From NCBI RefSeq assembly GCF_014529535.1, contig NW_023503423.1, forward strand, positions 1,908,473 to 1,972,472: DNA of 64,000 nt, read 5' to 3'. This document shows positions 48,240 to 57,679 of this stretch, one piece after another. Each line of letters opens with the position of its first letter. The first letter of the stretch is position 1. This DNA comes from Bradysia coprophila (Eukaryota > Arthropoda > Insecta > Diptera > Sciaridae). A model generated the notes under the pieces. That model was not told the DNA's origin, made no database searches, and saw only the letters and a list, made by a program, of their open reading frames with translations. The position numbers were made by a program, and so were the translations under genes.

Positions 48240-49960
48240 TTTCTAACGCGAGCCTTCATTTACAGAAAATCTAAACACTGGAAACACTAAATGCTGGAAA
48301 TTGGCCAAAATTATACCAAATCACAAGAAGACAAGATCGCGTGGCTTAGACGATTTTAGACCACTTAGCATTTTGCCGTGTTTATCGAAAGTTCTTGAGA
48401 TACTTTCTAAGGAACAGCTTGTTGATTACTTACAGAGTAATGAACTCATTGACCGATTTCAATCAAGCTACCGGGCGAAACATAGCACAGAGACCGTCAT
48501 GCTACATTTAACCGATCAAATAAGAAAGGCATTTGAAAGGAAGCACCTTACTATCTTGTTGCTGACTTAATTTTGGCTTTTTATCAACTGCTACGTCGTT
48601 CATACAAGATTATTTAACGGGTCGTATGCAATGTGTAACGATCGGTGATCACACTTCATCACCGATATCGATCCGTCAAGGCATCCCGCAAGGCTCTGTC
48701 CTTGGGCCCCTCGTTTTTTCGTTATATATAAATGATCTACCACGTTCACTCAAGAATATGTTGCATCATATGTTCGCCGATGATGTGCAGTTGTATTATT
48801 CCTGTGCGGAAGCGGAAATTGCTGATTCATTCGTGAGGATCAATGATGATATTGCTGCTGTTTGTTTATGGGCAAAAGAAAATGGTCTATTGCCAAGAAA
48901 ACTCAGGCTATTGCTTTTACCCACGGATCGCTCAGAGTTACAATTCCTGAAATAATTATTGATGGTGTTACGGTCAGCTACTCTAACAAAGTTCGAAATC
49001 TTGGTGCAATTATGGACGTAAACCTCTCGTTTGATGCGCATGTGAGGGATATCAGTGCAAAAGTATTTTCAAGATTGAGGAGTTTGTGGCCGAATCACAA
49101 CATTTTGTCATGGAGAACGAGAATGATGCTAATTAAATCACTCATCCTTCCTCTGTTTACGTACTGTGGATCGGCATATTCAACTAATCTGAGTGTTAAA
49201 TCTATTCAAGTGCTCGAGCGGGCATTTGCAGCATGTGTTCGGTTTGTCTTTGGAATTGGAAGGCGTGATAGCACGAGAGAGCACATACACAGGATATTGG
49301 GTTGTCCCATAATGGAATTCTTGAAGTATCGATCGATAGTTCTCGTCTTCAAACTACTTGTAGACAAGAAACCAGGCTATTTGCACGACAACTTTCAAAT
49401 GTCTGGACGGTCCAGTTTGCTGATCATTCCACGTCACACCTCGAGCCAATACAACAAGTCGTTCTTCGTAAACGTGGTGTCGGCGTTCAACATGTTACCT
49501 AGTATACCATCAAGCAGAGCAGTTCAATAGCATCCTTCAAGCGGCGTTGCTTTGAACGCCTAGTGGGACATCCGTAGAAACGTTAAGGTGGATGGTCTAG
49601 AGGCATTGACCATACCGTTAGTGCATTGTGATTCGAGCACTGTTTGAGCATGCAAGCATTGTTGTTCTTTAGTTTTGTTGAGGAATTCATATGTTGTCTT
49701 TTAGTCGTTCCTGCGTACGTACAGTCCGTCGTTTTCGTATTCTTTTTCGCTTGTTAATTTAACTTTCTTTCTTTTACTTTATTCTTTTTATTTTTATCTT
49801 TCGATGATTGAGGCTCTTGTCGTTTATTAGTTTGCTTTGTTTAATTTATTTTTTTGTATAAGCTGCTGATTTTGAATTATCTCTGAACATTTGTATAAGG
49901 AGTGATCCTTTTTGTTCTGAATTAATAAACCAAATTGAAATTGAAATTGAACTTTCAAAT
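48240..49960 (+). mobile_element. 5'-truncated Jockey/CR1-like non-LTR retrotransposon
   Basis: The body holds the broken reverse transcriptase and a 3' UTR of about 400 bp. It ends AATAAACCAAATTGAAATTG followed by two more ATTGAA units (to about 49953), a short-repeat tail typical of such elements. The host sequence on both sides belongs to one TIR element (see 47939 and 55636), so it is a clean insertion into an older transposon. The exact 5' edge is uncertain. Confidence 0.8.
48290..49530 (+). pseudogene. Dead reverse transcriptase of a non-LTR retrotransposon
   Basis: Three frames carry reverse-transcriptase pieces in order. About 48290-48570: DDFRPLSILPCLSKVLE and QSSYRAKHSTETVML. 48600-48940: GIPQGSVLGPLVFSLYINDL and the catalytic MFADDVQLYYS. 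48870-49530: KVRNLGAIMDVNLSFDAHV and the C-terminal region. The block that should hold the first catalytic aspartate (KAFD region) is lost in a deletion at about 48565-48600, which also shifts the frame; a second shift lies near 48890. The endonuclease domain is absent. This is a 5'-truncated, inactive copy of a Jockey/CR1-like element. Confidence 0.9.
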
Positions 49961-50184
49961 TTTAGGATATTTTCGACATATTAGCCAATTGTTAGCGCTT
50001 TTCTGTAAATATTTTTTTCATTTATCTCATACTTTATCCTATTTCTAATAGCTCGTTGAGACCTTTCCAACAAACATCCAATTGTAGAAATTGGACCACT
50101 TTTAGGTGAAGCTTATGGAAATTTTGGTGTCGGCGAATCTTGCAAATGTTCTTTTACGACATGATTGTGTGAGATTCACTACTT

Positions 50185-50236
50185 AGAGGTGAGTCTTGCA
50201 CACCATGAATTTGTGTGGTGTGCGAGACTACACTAC
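50185..50236. repeat. Short hairpin GTCTTGCACACCA
   Basis: TGAGTCTTGCACACCATGAA pairs with TGTGGTGTGCGAGACTACA. It looks like a small inverted repeat with no coding role. Confidence 0.5.
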
Positions 50237-50399
50237 ACCGAAATTTTCGCTCAAATGTATCACCTTTTATGCAGCGCTACAGCGCACTTAAAATGGTCAA
50301 ATTTCATTCTATTTCCTAGAACTCATTTAGCCCTTTCCAACGAGATATTAAGCATTTCAATCGGTAAAAATTTAGATATAGGTTTTGATATAGGTCATT

Positions 50400-50635
50400 T
50401 CGAAATGTCAAATTTGATCCACAGAAGGCAACTTAACCTCAACTTTCAGGTTGACGAAAATAGGTTAACTGTAAACCCGAACATTGACAACACGAACGAT
50501 AACGATTTTATCCACAGAGTTGAACATAACCTGAACGCCAACCATATCTTTGTACATTTTTCGTTAAAATTTTCGTCAGCCTGAAAGTTGAGGTTAAGTT
50601 ACCTTCTTTGGATGAAATTTGACATTTCAAAATGA
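50400..50635. mobile_element. Inverted-repeat MITE, AACTTAACCTCAACTTTCAGG family, copy 1
   Basis: GAAATGTCAAATTTGATCCA and TTAACCTCAACTTTCAGGTT pair with CCTGAAAGTTGAGGTTAAGT and GGATGAAATTTGACATTTC. A partial second copy lies at 54015-54205, with the shared tail GTTTACAGTTATTTGGAAC. Confidence 0.75.
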
Positions 50636-51279
50636 CGTTGGACGTTGGATCTGTGGATGAAATCGTTGTCGTTCGTGTTGTCAAAGTTTGGTTTTACAGT
50701 TATTTGGAACAAACCTATGTTGGGACAGAAATTAAATTTCTCGACAGGAAATGTCATAGTAAACTTCATTTCCTAGTATCTGAAATTGGTATAAGAGTAT
50801 AGTTGTTTTTGATGAAAGAAGATCACCACATACAAATTGAAAACATTTCTCGTTCTTAATTATTCAAAAAATCACGAAGTTTTTGAGTCGCCTATCGGCA
50901 GTATAAACAAGTGTTACAGATATTTGAGCAACATTCTGAGTATACATTCAGGCTCAGTACTGTACATCAGCTTCAATTAAACAGACGATCAATGGTGTGT
51001 ACATTTACTTGGCATCTGCTAAGGCGTTTTTTCATTGCATTTGTTTTCTGTTGATGAGCCACAATATGCTTTTTGCAATCGATAACAAAATTTATTGATT
51101 TGACTCAATAGTTTATTCCAATCCAATATAGTTGCATGCATATATAGCGAATGTCAGCTCAATCAGAAAGTTTGCAGATGAGATAGTAAGGTTGAACCGG
51201 TTGGATGAATGATTGATTGAGTTGGATCTTGATTGCAGACGATTTTTTTTCAGCTGATCAGAACTTAATTTGTACACGC

Positions 51280-52640
51280 AATTTATCGATAAACTCTATC
51301 AATCTATCGATGTTGACAAACTCTTCCAATTGATCGATGTCGATAATCTCTTACAATTGATCGATGTATACAAACTCTTCCAACTTATCGATGTAGATAA
51401 ACTAGCCAAATTTATCGATATTCAAATTTACAGATAAACTATTCCAACTTATCGATGTCGATAAACTCTTCCAACTTATCGATGTCGATAAACTGTTACA
51501 ACTTTCGATGTCAATAAACTCTTCCAACTTATCGATGTCGATAAACTCTTACAATTGATCGATGTATGCAAACTCTTCCAACTTATTGATGTAGATAAAC
51601 TAGTCAAATTAATCGATATTCATATTTACAGATAAACTCTTCCAACTTATCGATGTCGATAAACTATTACAACTTATCGATGTCGATAAACTAGTCAAAT
51701 TTATCGATGTCGATAAACTATTCCAACTTCTCGATGTCGATAAACTAGTCAAATTTATCGATGTCGATAAACTCTTCCAACTTATCGATATCGATAAACT
51801 CTTACAATTGATCGATGGAAACTCTTCCAACTTATTGATGTAGATAAACTAGCCAAATTTATCGATATTTAAATTTACAGATAAACTATTCCAACTTCTC
51901 GATGTCGATAAACTCTTCCAACTTATAGATGTCGATAAACTGTTACAACTTTCGATGTCAATAAACTCTTCCAACTTATCGATGTCGATAAACTCTTACA
52001 ATTGATCGATGTATGCAAACTCTTCCAACTTATTGATGTAGATAAACTAGTCAAATTAATCGATATTCAAATTTACAGATAAACTCTTCCAACTTATCGA
52101 TGTCGATAAACTCTTCCAACTTATCGATGTCGATAAACTCTTTCAACTTATCGATGTCGATAAACTCTTACAATTGATCGATGCAAACTCTTCCAACTTA
52201 TTGATGTAGATAAACTAGTCAAATTAATCGATATTCAAATTTACAGATAAACTCTTCCAACTTATCGATGTTGATAAACTCTTCCAACTTATCGATGTAG
52301 ATAAACTCTTCCAACTTATCGATGTCGATAAACTCTTACAATTGATCGATGCAAACTCTTCCAACTTATTGATGTAGATAAACTAGTCAAATTAATCGAT
52401 ATTCAAATTTACAGATAAACTGTTACAACTTATCGATATCGATAAATTCTTCCAACTTATCGATGTCGGTAAACTCGTTAGATTTATCGATGTAGATAAA
52501 CTCTTCCAACTTATCGATGTAGATAAACTAGTCAAATTTATCGATGTCGATAAACTCTTACAATAGATCGATGTATACAAACTCTTCCAACTTATCGATG
52601 TAGATAAACTCTTCCATCTTATCGATGCCGATACACTATT
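51280..52640. repeat. 27-bp minisatellite GATAAACTCTTCCAACTTATCGATGTC
   Basis: The unit GATAAACTCTTCCAACTTAT + CGATGTC (27 bp) is repeated about 45-50 times with variants (CTAGTCAAATTTATCGATGT, CTCTTACAATTGATCGATG). A marker, AAATTTACAGATAAAC, recurs at about 51424, 51623, 51868, 52070, 52238 and 52407, so longer blocks of roughly 170-245 bp have been copied. The minus strand shows a false frame of SLSTSISWK repeats. ATCGAT and TATCGATA palindromes occur in almost every unit. Confidence 0.95.
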
Positions 52641-54010
52641 CTATACCACCAGACAAGTTAGAAAAAAACAATATTGGTTTTGAATTTGAAAATGTGTTTT
52701 TTATTCTTAGGTATCACTTGCTTCAAAATAATTTTACTTTTATTGTTCACTTCTGTTTTCATAAGTTTTTTTTGGTATTTACAAATTTAAAACAAATTGA
52801 TGTCAAAATTAAGAATATTATGAGATTTCGTAAAAAATTAAGACACGAATCAGTTAACCATTTACAAGTGGCTTTTTATCTGTTAACACTCCTCAATACT
52901 TTGAACAAGAGAAGAAACAGACCAATGCACACTGTAGCGATACTCTTGCCATTTGTAAAAGTTTTAATTCGGTCATAGCACTAGAACAGATTTTTTAACG
53001 TACTACTGCGCCGTTCTTGAAAATTCTGTTCTCGTGCTGGGCTCAGTGCTATGATTCGGTCTATCGATGACAGGAAAGTCAAGATTTTTAATTTAAATCC
53101 TGCATTTAACGCTTAGAGCAAAAAGATTTTTTTTGCATTGCAATGAATAAACGCGGTTAAGGCTGCAACTGTGTTTTCGCATTTCTGTTTCTCAGCCACG
53201 ATAAAAGTGACTGCAGCTACTCCAAAAATTTCTTTTGTTCTCCTGTCACGTTTGACAGGACAATAAAACAAAAATTCGAATAAGGTCTCTTTCGCATCGC
53301 TACGTGCAGCCAGAGTATGAGTAAGGTTCTTCAACGAATATAAAAAACGAAAATTTGTTGACTCTGGAGAGTTTGTAACTGGAGAATATTGCTGGCCTAA
53401 GTGGCTCATTGAAATGTGTGCTTTAAAGTAAAAATTATTGCTTCTTCAATTACATATTTCCCTGATTGTGGAAAATAAAATTATCTTTTGCCTTTTCTGT
53501 AAATGTTTTTTCCGTGACAGTCCAATATGTTTCAGTGAAGCTATCAACATTTCTATCATGTTCCATTCTATCGTTTGTCCCATACGAAAATGCAGTAAAT
53601 TAATATTTTCATTTGCAAAAATCTTAAGCCGAGTACACAGGTAGTGAACAATGTTTGAAATATCGCAGAGTTTACATTAAAGGACTATAATGAAAATAAT
53701 TTGACAGATAGTTCACACACGTTTTCTGTCAACGTTTTTGCATGAGTCCATTTTTCAGCGACCTGTGACGAGCAATAGAGAGCGCATGTACCACTACCGA
53801 GACCATTACTATATTTTTACACTCGATCATTTTTGCATTGACTAAAACCATTATAGATAACCACTACCCGTACAATTAGGGAATTCAATACCACTTCTTT
53901 TCCATCAAGGAAATGCCGATAGGATTGGCACTTTCGATACACTTTAGTAGATGGCGACAATTTTCTATGAAAAAGCAAAGATAACAAGTAGTACTAGTCA
54001 TAGGTTTGTT
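52641..54010. other. Intergenic DNA, no gene seen
   Basis: AT-rich with only short frames lacking known motifs. The frame near 52625-52978 is low complexity. A GAGTACACAGGTAGTGAAC block near 53630 belongs to the dispersed repeat seen at 44250, 45990 and 61420. Confidence 0.5.
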
Positions 54011-54014
54011 CCAA

Positions 54015-54205
54015 CGTCATTTCGAAATGTCAAATTTCATCCACATAAGGTAACTTAACCTCAACTTTCAGGTTGAAGAAAATTTAACGAAAAATTTACA
54101 TAGAAATTTGTTGACGTTTAGGTTATGTTCATCTCTGTGGATGAAATCGTCGTCGTTCGTGTTGTCAAAGTTCGGGTTTACAGTTATTTGGAACAAACCT
54201 ATTGT
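54015..54205. repeat. Partial copy of the AACTTAACCTCAACTTTCAGG MITE
   Basis: Matches the left arm and part of the tail of the element at 50400-50720, including TTTCATCCACA, AACTTAACCTCAACTTTCAG and GGTTTACAGTTATTTGGAAC. The right arm is missing. Confidence 0.65.
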
Positions 54206-55118
54206 CGTATCATTTTTCTTTCTCATTTTTCCATATACTTTTGACGTATCTTTTCTAATAGTGTTGCCAGATTACACTTAAAGTGTCAATAATGGCGGAA
54301 TATCGGTAAAAATAGACCCGCTAGTGCAATCCCTAGGTACATACTTGTCTCTTTTTTTTAACGTTTTGTTCATTTTGTGTTCTTTTCAACGATATCAATA
54401 ATTATGTTCTATGTTTTGATGTGATATGAGTAATGATAAAATGAGATGATATTTCTCTAAAATAATTTTTTTTTTTTTTTTATTTATTTAAAGACAAAAA
54501 AAGTTTTTTTCTTTTTATCGTTTGAAGGAAGCTAATTTTCCAAAATACAGCCATACAATATGTTCTTTTATTTAAATATTAATAGGATAATAACTTTTGC
54601 TATAAGTGGTAATATTTATCGTAATAATAGGATGAATCTGTATACACGTTATACACTTAATAGAGAAGAAAACGTCTTAAAAGTTTAAAGATAATTTTAC
54701 AATTTTATTTGCTCGCAGCTTTCATTAATTTATATCTACTGTTGAGGACACGCCTCATTATCCTTTGTTTATTTAGCGAATTCCACGACATATATGGAAT
54801 ATCCAGCTGACGTCAGTCATTTGTTTTTGTTTTCGTATTTGTATTTGATACCCCCAGCTTCGACACGTCCATGTGACGTTTGCACCGTTATAAACATAGT
54901 AAAATCACGCGATATGAGTGCTGTCGACACAATATTGGAACATTTGATAATTTCCATACTTGACAGATATGTCATGATATTGACTTTTTCCAAATGTGAG
55001 CAAGTGGTACAAACATTGACATTTCGAAATATAAACAAATTATAAAGTGGGAGATATCTCAATTCTATCATTTATTATGCGGAAACGAGTGCGATGATTG
55101 GTAATGCTTAGTTTCCTC

Positions 55119-55294
55119 CAGAGAGATGCTAATTTGACGACTGGGTCGTTTCGACGGATAGAGGGAATATGTCGAATGACTTTAAAATTGGTTGAGAGAA
55201 AATGTATTGAATTCTCTCTCAAAAACCCAACTGTCATTCGACATATTTCCTCTATCCGTCGAAACGACCCAGTCGTCATATTAGCATCTCTCTG
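55119..55294. mobile_element. hAT-type MITE, CAGAGAGATGC family (176 bp)
   Basis: Ends CAGAGAGATGCTAATTTGAC and its complement, with arms of about 75 bp (GACTGGGTCGTTTCGACGGA). Flanked on both sides by the exact 8-bp repeat GTTTCCTC (55111-55118, 55295-55302). A CAGAG tip with an 8-bp duplication is a textbook hAT signature. Confidence 0.93.
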
Positions 55295-55307
55295 GTTTCC
55301 TCTTACC

Positions 55308-55415
55308 AAAAAAAGTACTCCGTGTGAGAGACAAAATTGAATTTTTTCAATGTTTCTTTGTTTTTTTGACAGATTGCTCTCTCACGGCTCTCTCACGGAG
55401 TACTTTTTTTGAGTG
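55308..55415. repeat. Small MITE with AAAAAAGTACTCCGTG ends
   Basis: CAAAAAAAGTACTCCGTGTG faces CTCTCACGGAGTACTTTTTT about 80 bases later. It sits almost end to end with the previous element. Confidence 0.7.
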
Positions 55416-55635
55416 GAATGGGCACTTAATTGGATGCAGTCGAATTTAAAGTCGTCCGTTTTGCATCCGTTTTGTCTCTCACGCGATGTCTCCATTGATT
55501 TAATTCCAACCGCTTGAAAACGGAGACATAACGGCTGGTAAACGCACAGATGAGATTTTTTTTACAAATATAATTCCCTTCTTTCGAAAGTCGGTACAAA
55601 ATTAATTTCCGCTCACTGTAGCTAACTATTTAACT

Positions 55636-56036
55636 GAGGGAGCTGCGGGAACGGAACAGGAAAACCACCTCTTAAACCATTATTTTATAGCTTTCGTAAT
55701 TTATTAAAATTGCTTCAACTTCAACTGGAGACCCTCCGATGGAGATGAACGTGAAAAGTATTTCATGTGGGTGTGGTGCTCTGCTGTCATCAAAAAGAAT
55801 TATGAATGTGTAGTATTCTTATGCCAGAGCTTTATTTCAGGGTCTTCTGTATACCTTCACTGACATACTGCAAATTTTGGGATATTTTCGGCATATCTGC
55901 CATTTTCTATAGGGACATGCTCAGCTTCGTTAATTAATTCAATGAAAGTCCACATAAGTCATTCAAATATACCTCTGGCATAAGAATTGGAATAAAGGTC
56001 TATAAGGTGGTTTACTTTGGTCAATTCCCGCAGCTC
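55636..56036. mobile_element. TIR element with GAGCTGCGGGAA ends (intact copy)
   Basis: The left end GAGCTGCGGGAACGGAACAG and the right end TTCCCGCAGCTC are inverted. About 400 bp, non-coding. ACTGA flanks both sides, though the size of the target duplication is unsure. Same family as the broken copy at 47939. Confidence 0.7.
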
Positions 56037-56178
56037 ACTGACAATTCATACTTTCAAGTTTTCAATTTTTTCCCCTCAGTTTTGTGACGTTCGTTAACGC
56101 CGAGTGTGAATGGCGCTTAATTTGAATTTGATTGCAGCGGTAATAATAACCGAATTTAAAAACAGCAGTAGCTTCGAC

Positions 56179-57019
56179 CAAAGTATATAGACACTGAATG
56201 CAAACGTTTAACGGATCTCTATTTCAGGTTCAATTGTAATGTTGCCATCATCATTATATTCTTGTGACTAATGTTGTTGCACCTGTTAAGTTTGTATGAA
56301 ATCGAATTCACCTCACCCCTCCAGGACTTATTTTTGGAATTTTTTTCCAAAAACTGCGAACATCCAAAAACCGAATTTTTCCATCATTTCTAACGGTTTT
56401 GGCAACTTTAAAGCTCAGCCTTATGTTTTAGCCGGCTCTTAATGATTTTGTTTGATTATTAACGCTCTCATCTTTCAAATTAATCGTGCTCGACTTCATT
56501 TGACAGCTGATGGTGTCAAGAAATAATCGAGAGTCAGCTAAAACGCAAGGCTGAGTTCAGTAGTTGCCAAAACCGTTCGAAATGGTGGAAAAATTCGGTT
56601 TTTGGATGTTCGCAGTTTTTGGAAAAAAATTCCAAAAATAAGCCCTGGTTTTTGGACGTTCGAAGCGTTTGGAAATTTTCGTCAATTTTTCCAAAAATAG
56701 GCCCTGTTCCCAGCTTCAACTTGGCTCAATCGAATTCAATATGCGTCCAACATAACGAAACTAAATTCACATTCAAGTTGGTATCCGCAAGGTCTTGTAT
56801 GAGAAAGTTTCGCCAATCGCTGGGGCCAGTTATGGCAAATATATGGCAAATATATGCCGGTAAATTTTGCTACTATTTCCATAAAAACTTCTTGTTTACA
56901 TACTAAAAATACAGTTAAATTACTGACTTATTTGCGACACTGCCCCAGCAAAAATATGGCGATTGACGTAAACTTCTCATAAAAAACCTTACTTGATTAC
57001 CTTCATTGTCTATACTTTG
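56179..57019. mobile_element. hAT-type MITE, CAAAGTATATA family, copy 2
   Basis: Starts CAAAGTATATAGACACTGAA and ends TTCATTGTCTATACTTTG. Flanked by GCTTCGAC (56171-56178) and GCTTCAAC (57020-57027), an 8-bp duplication with one change. Holds a nested palindrome at 56323-56648. Same family as 580-1336; a third partial copy lies at 63696-63900. Confidence 0.82.
56323..56648. repeat. Nested palindrome with CCAGGACTTATTTTTGGAA ends
   Basis: TTATTTTTGGAATTTTTTTC, CATCCAAAAACCGAATTTTT and GGTTTTGGCAAC pair with their complements at 56540-56648. The arms are about 130 bp with a loop near 56480. Confidence 0.85.
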
Positions 57020-57209
57020 GCTTCAACAGACTGTGTTTCTTTGGGGGGAAAAAAAACTAGATAGACCACCCATCTGATGCACACAAAAGATTTTCAAAAG
57101 TGAACACATTTTTGTATGGTTTGTCCCTCCGAGGAATCTAGTCCCTTTTCCCAACTGTCAATTCATACCTCCAGACCATCTAGTCTTTTTTCGAACTTAA
57201 AAGGTCCTT

Positions 57210-57365
57210 AGACGTTTAAGTTCAGGAAATATACTAGATCGATGACAGGTCTCTTTGATATACATAGAAATGGTGTGATACGTTCATTTTCACAACATTT
57301 TTATATGAAAGGGCTGTCACTAACCCTCGGCTGATCTAGTATATTACCTGAACTTAAACAGTCTA
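57210..57365. repeat. Inverted repeat GTTTAAGTTCAGG..ATACTAGATC
   Basis: GTTTAAGTTCAGGAAATATA at about 57218 pairs with TATATTACCTGAACTTAAAC at about 57340, with CTAGATC beyond each. It is a small MITE-like element. Confidence 0.65.
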
Positions 57366-57679
57366 TATTGGGCATCGGTACCGAATCGACACTTTAATTG
57401 CATATATGTATATACTGGGGCGAGTAGATGTGAGACAATCGTTCGTTTTAAACTAGCGAGACTTTATTTATTCCGCTCTACATTCTGTTCGTCAAATTTC
57501 TTATTCCTATCTACTTTAAGTACGTGTTTGTGTGTGTTCGATTCTCGTAAATCTTATTTTATCATATAAAAATATAGCACCTGCATCATCTGGGAACGTC
57601 GTCGCTTCTCTCGCAACCAACTGTCTGACATTTTTTTTTTTGATTTCTTCGCATTATCCAGGTGTTAAACGTTCGGTGA

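Noticed and set aside
51609-52580. SLSTSISWK repeat proteins
   Set aside because: By-product of the 27-bp minisatellite.
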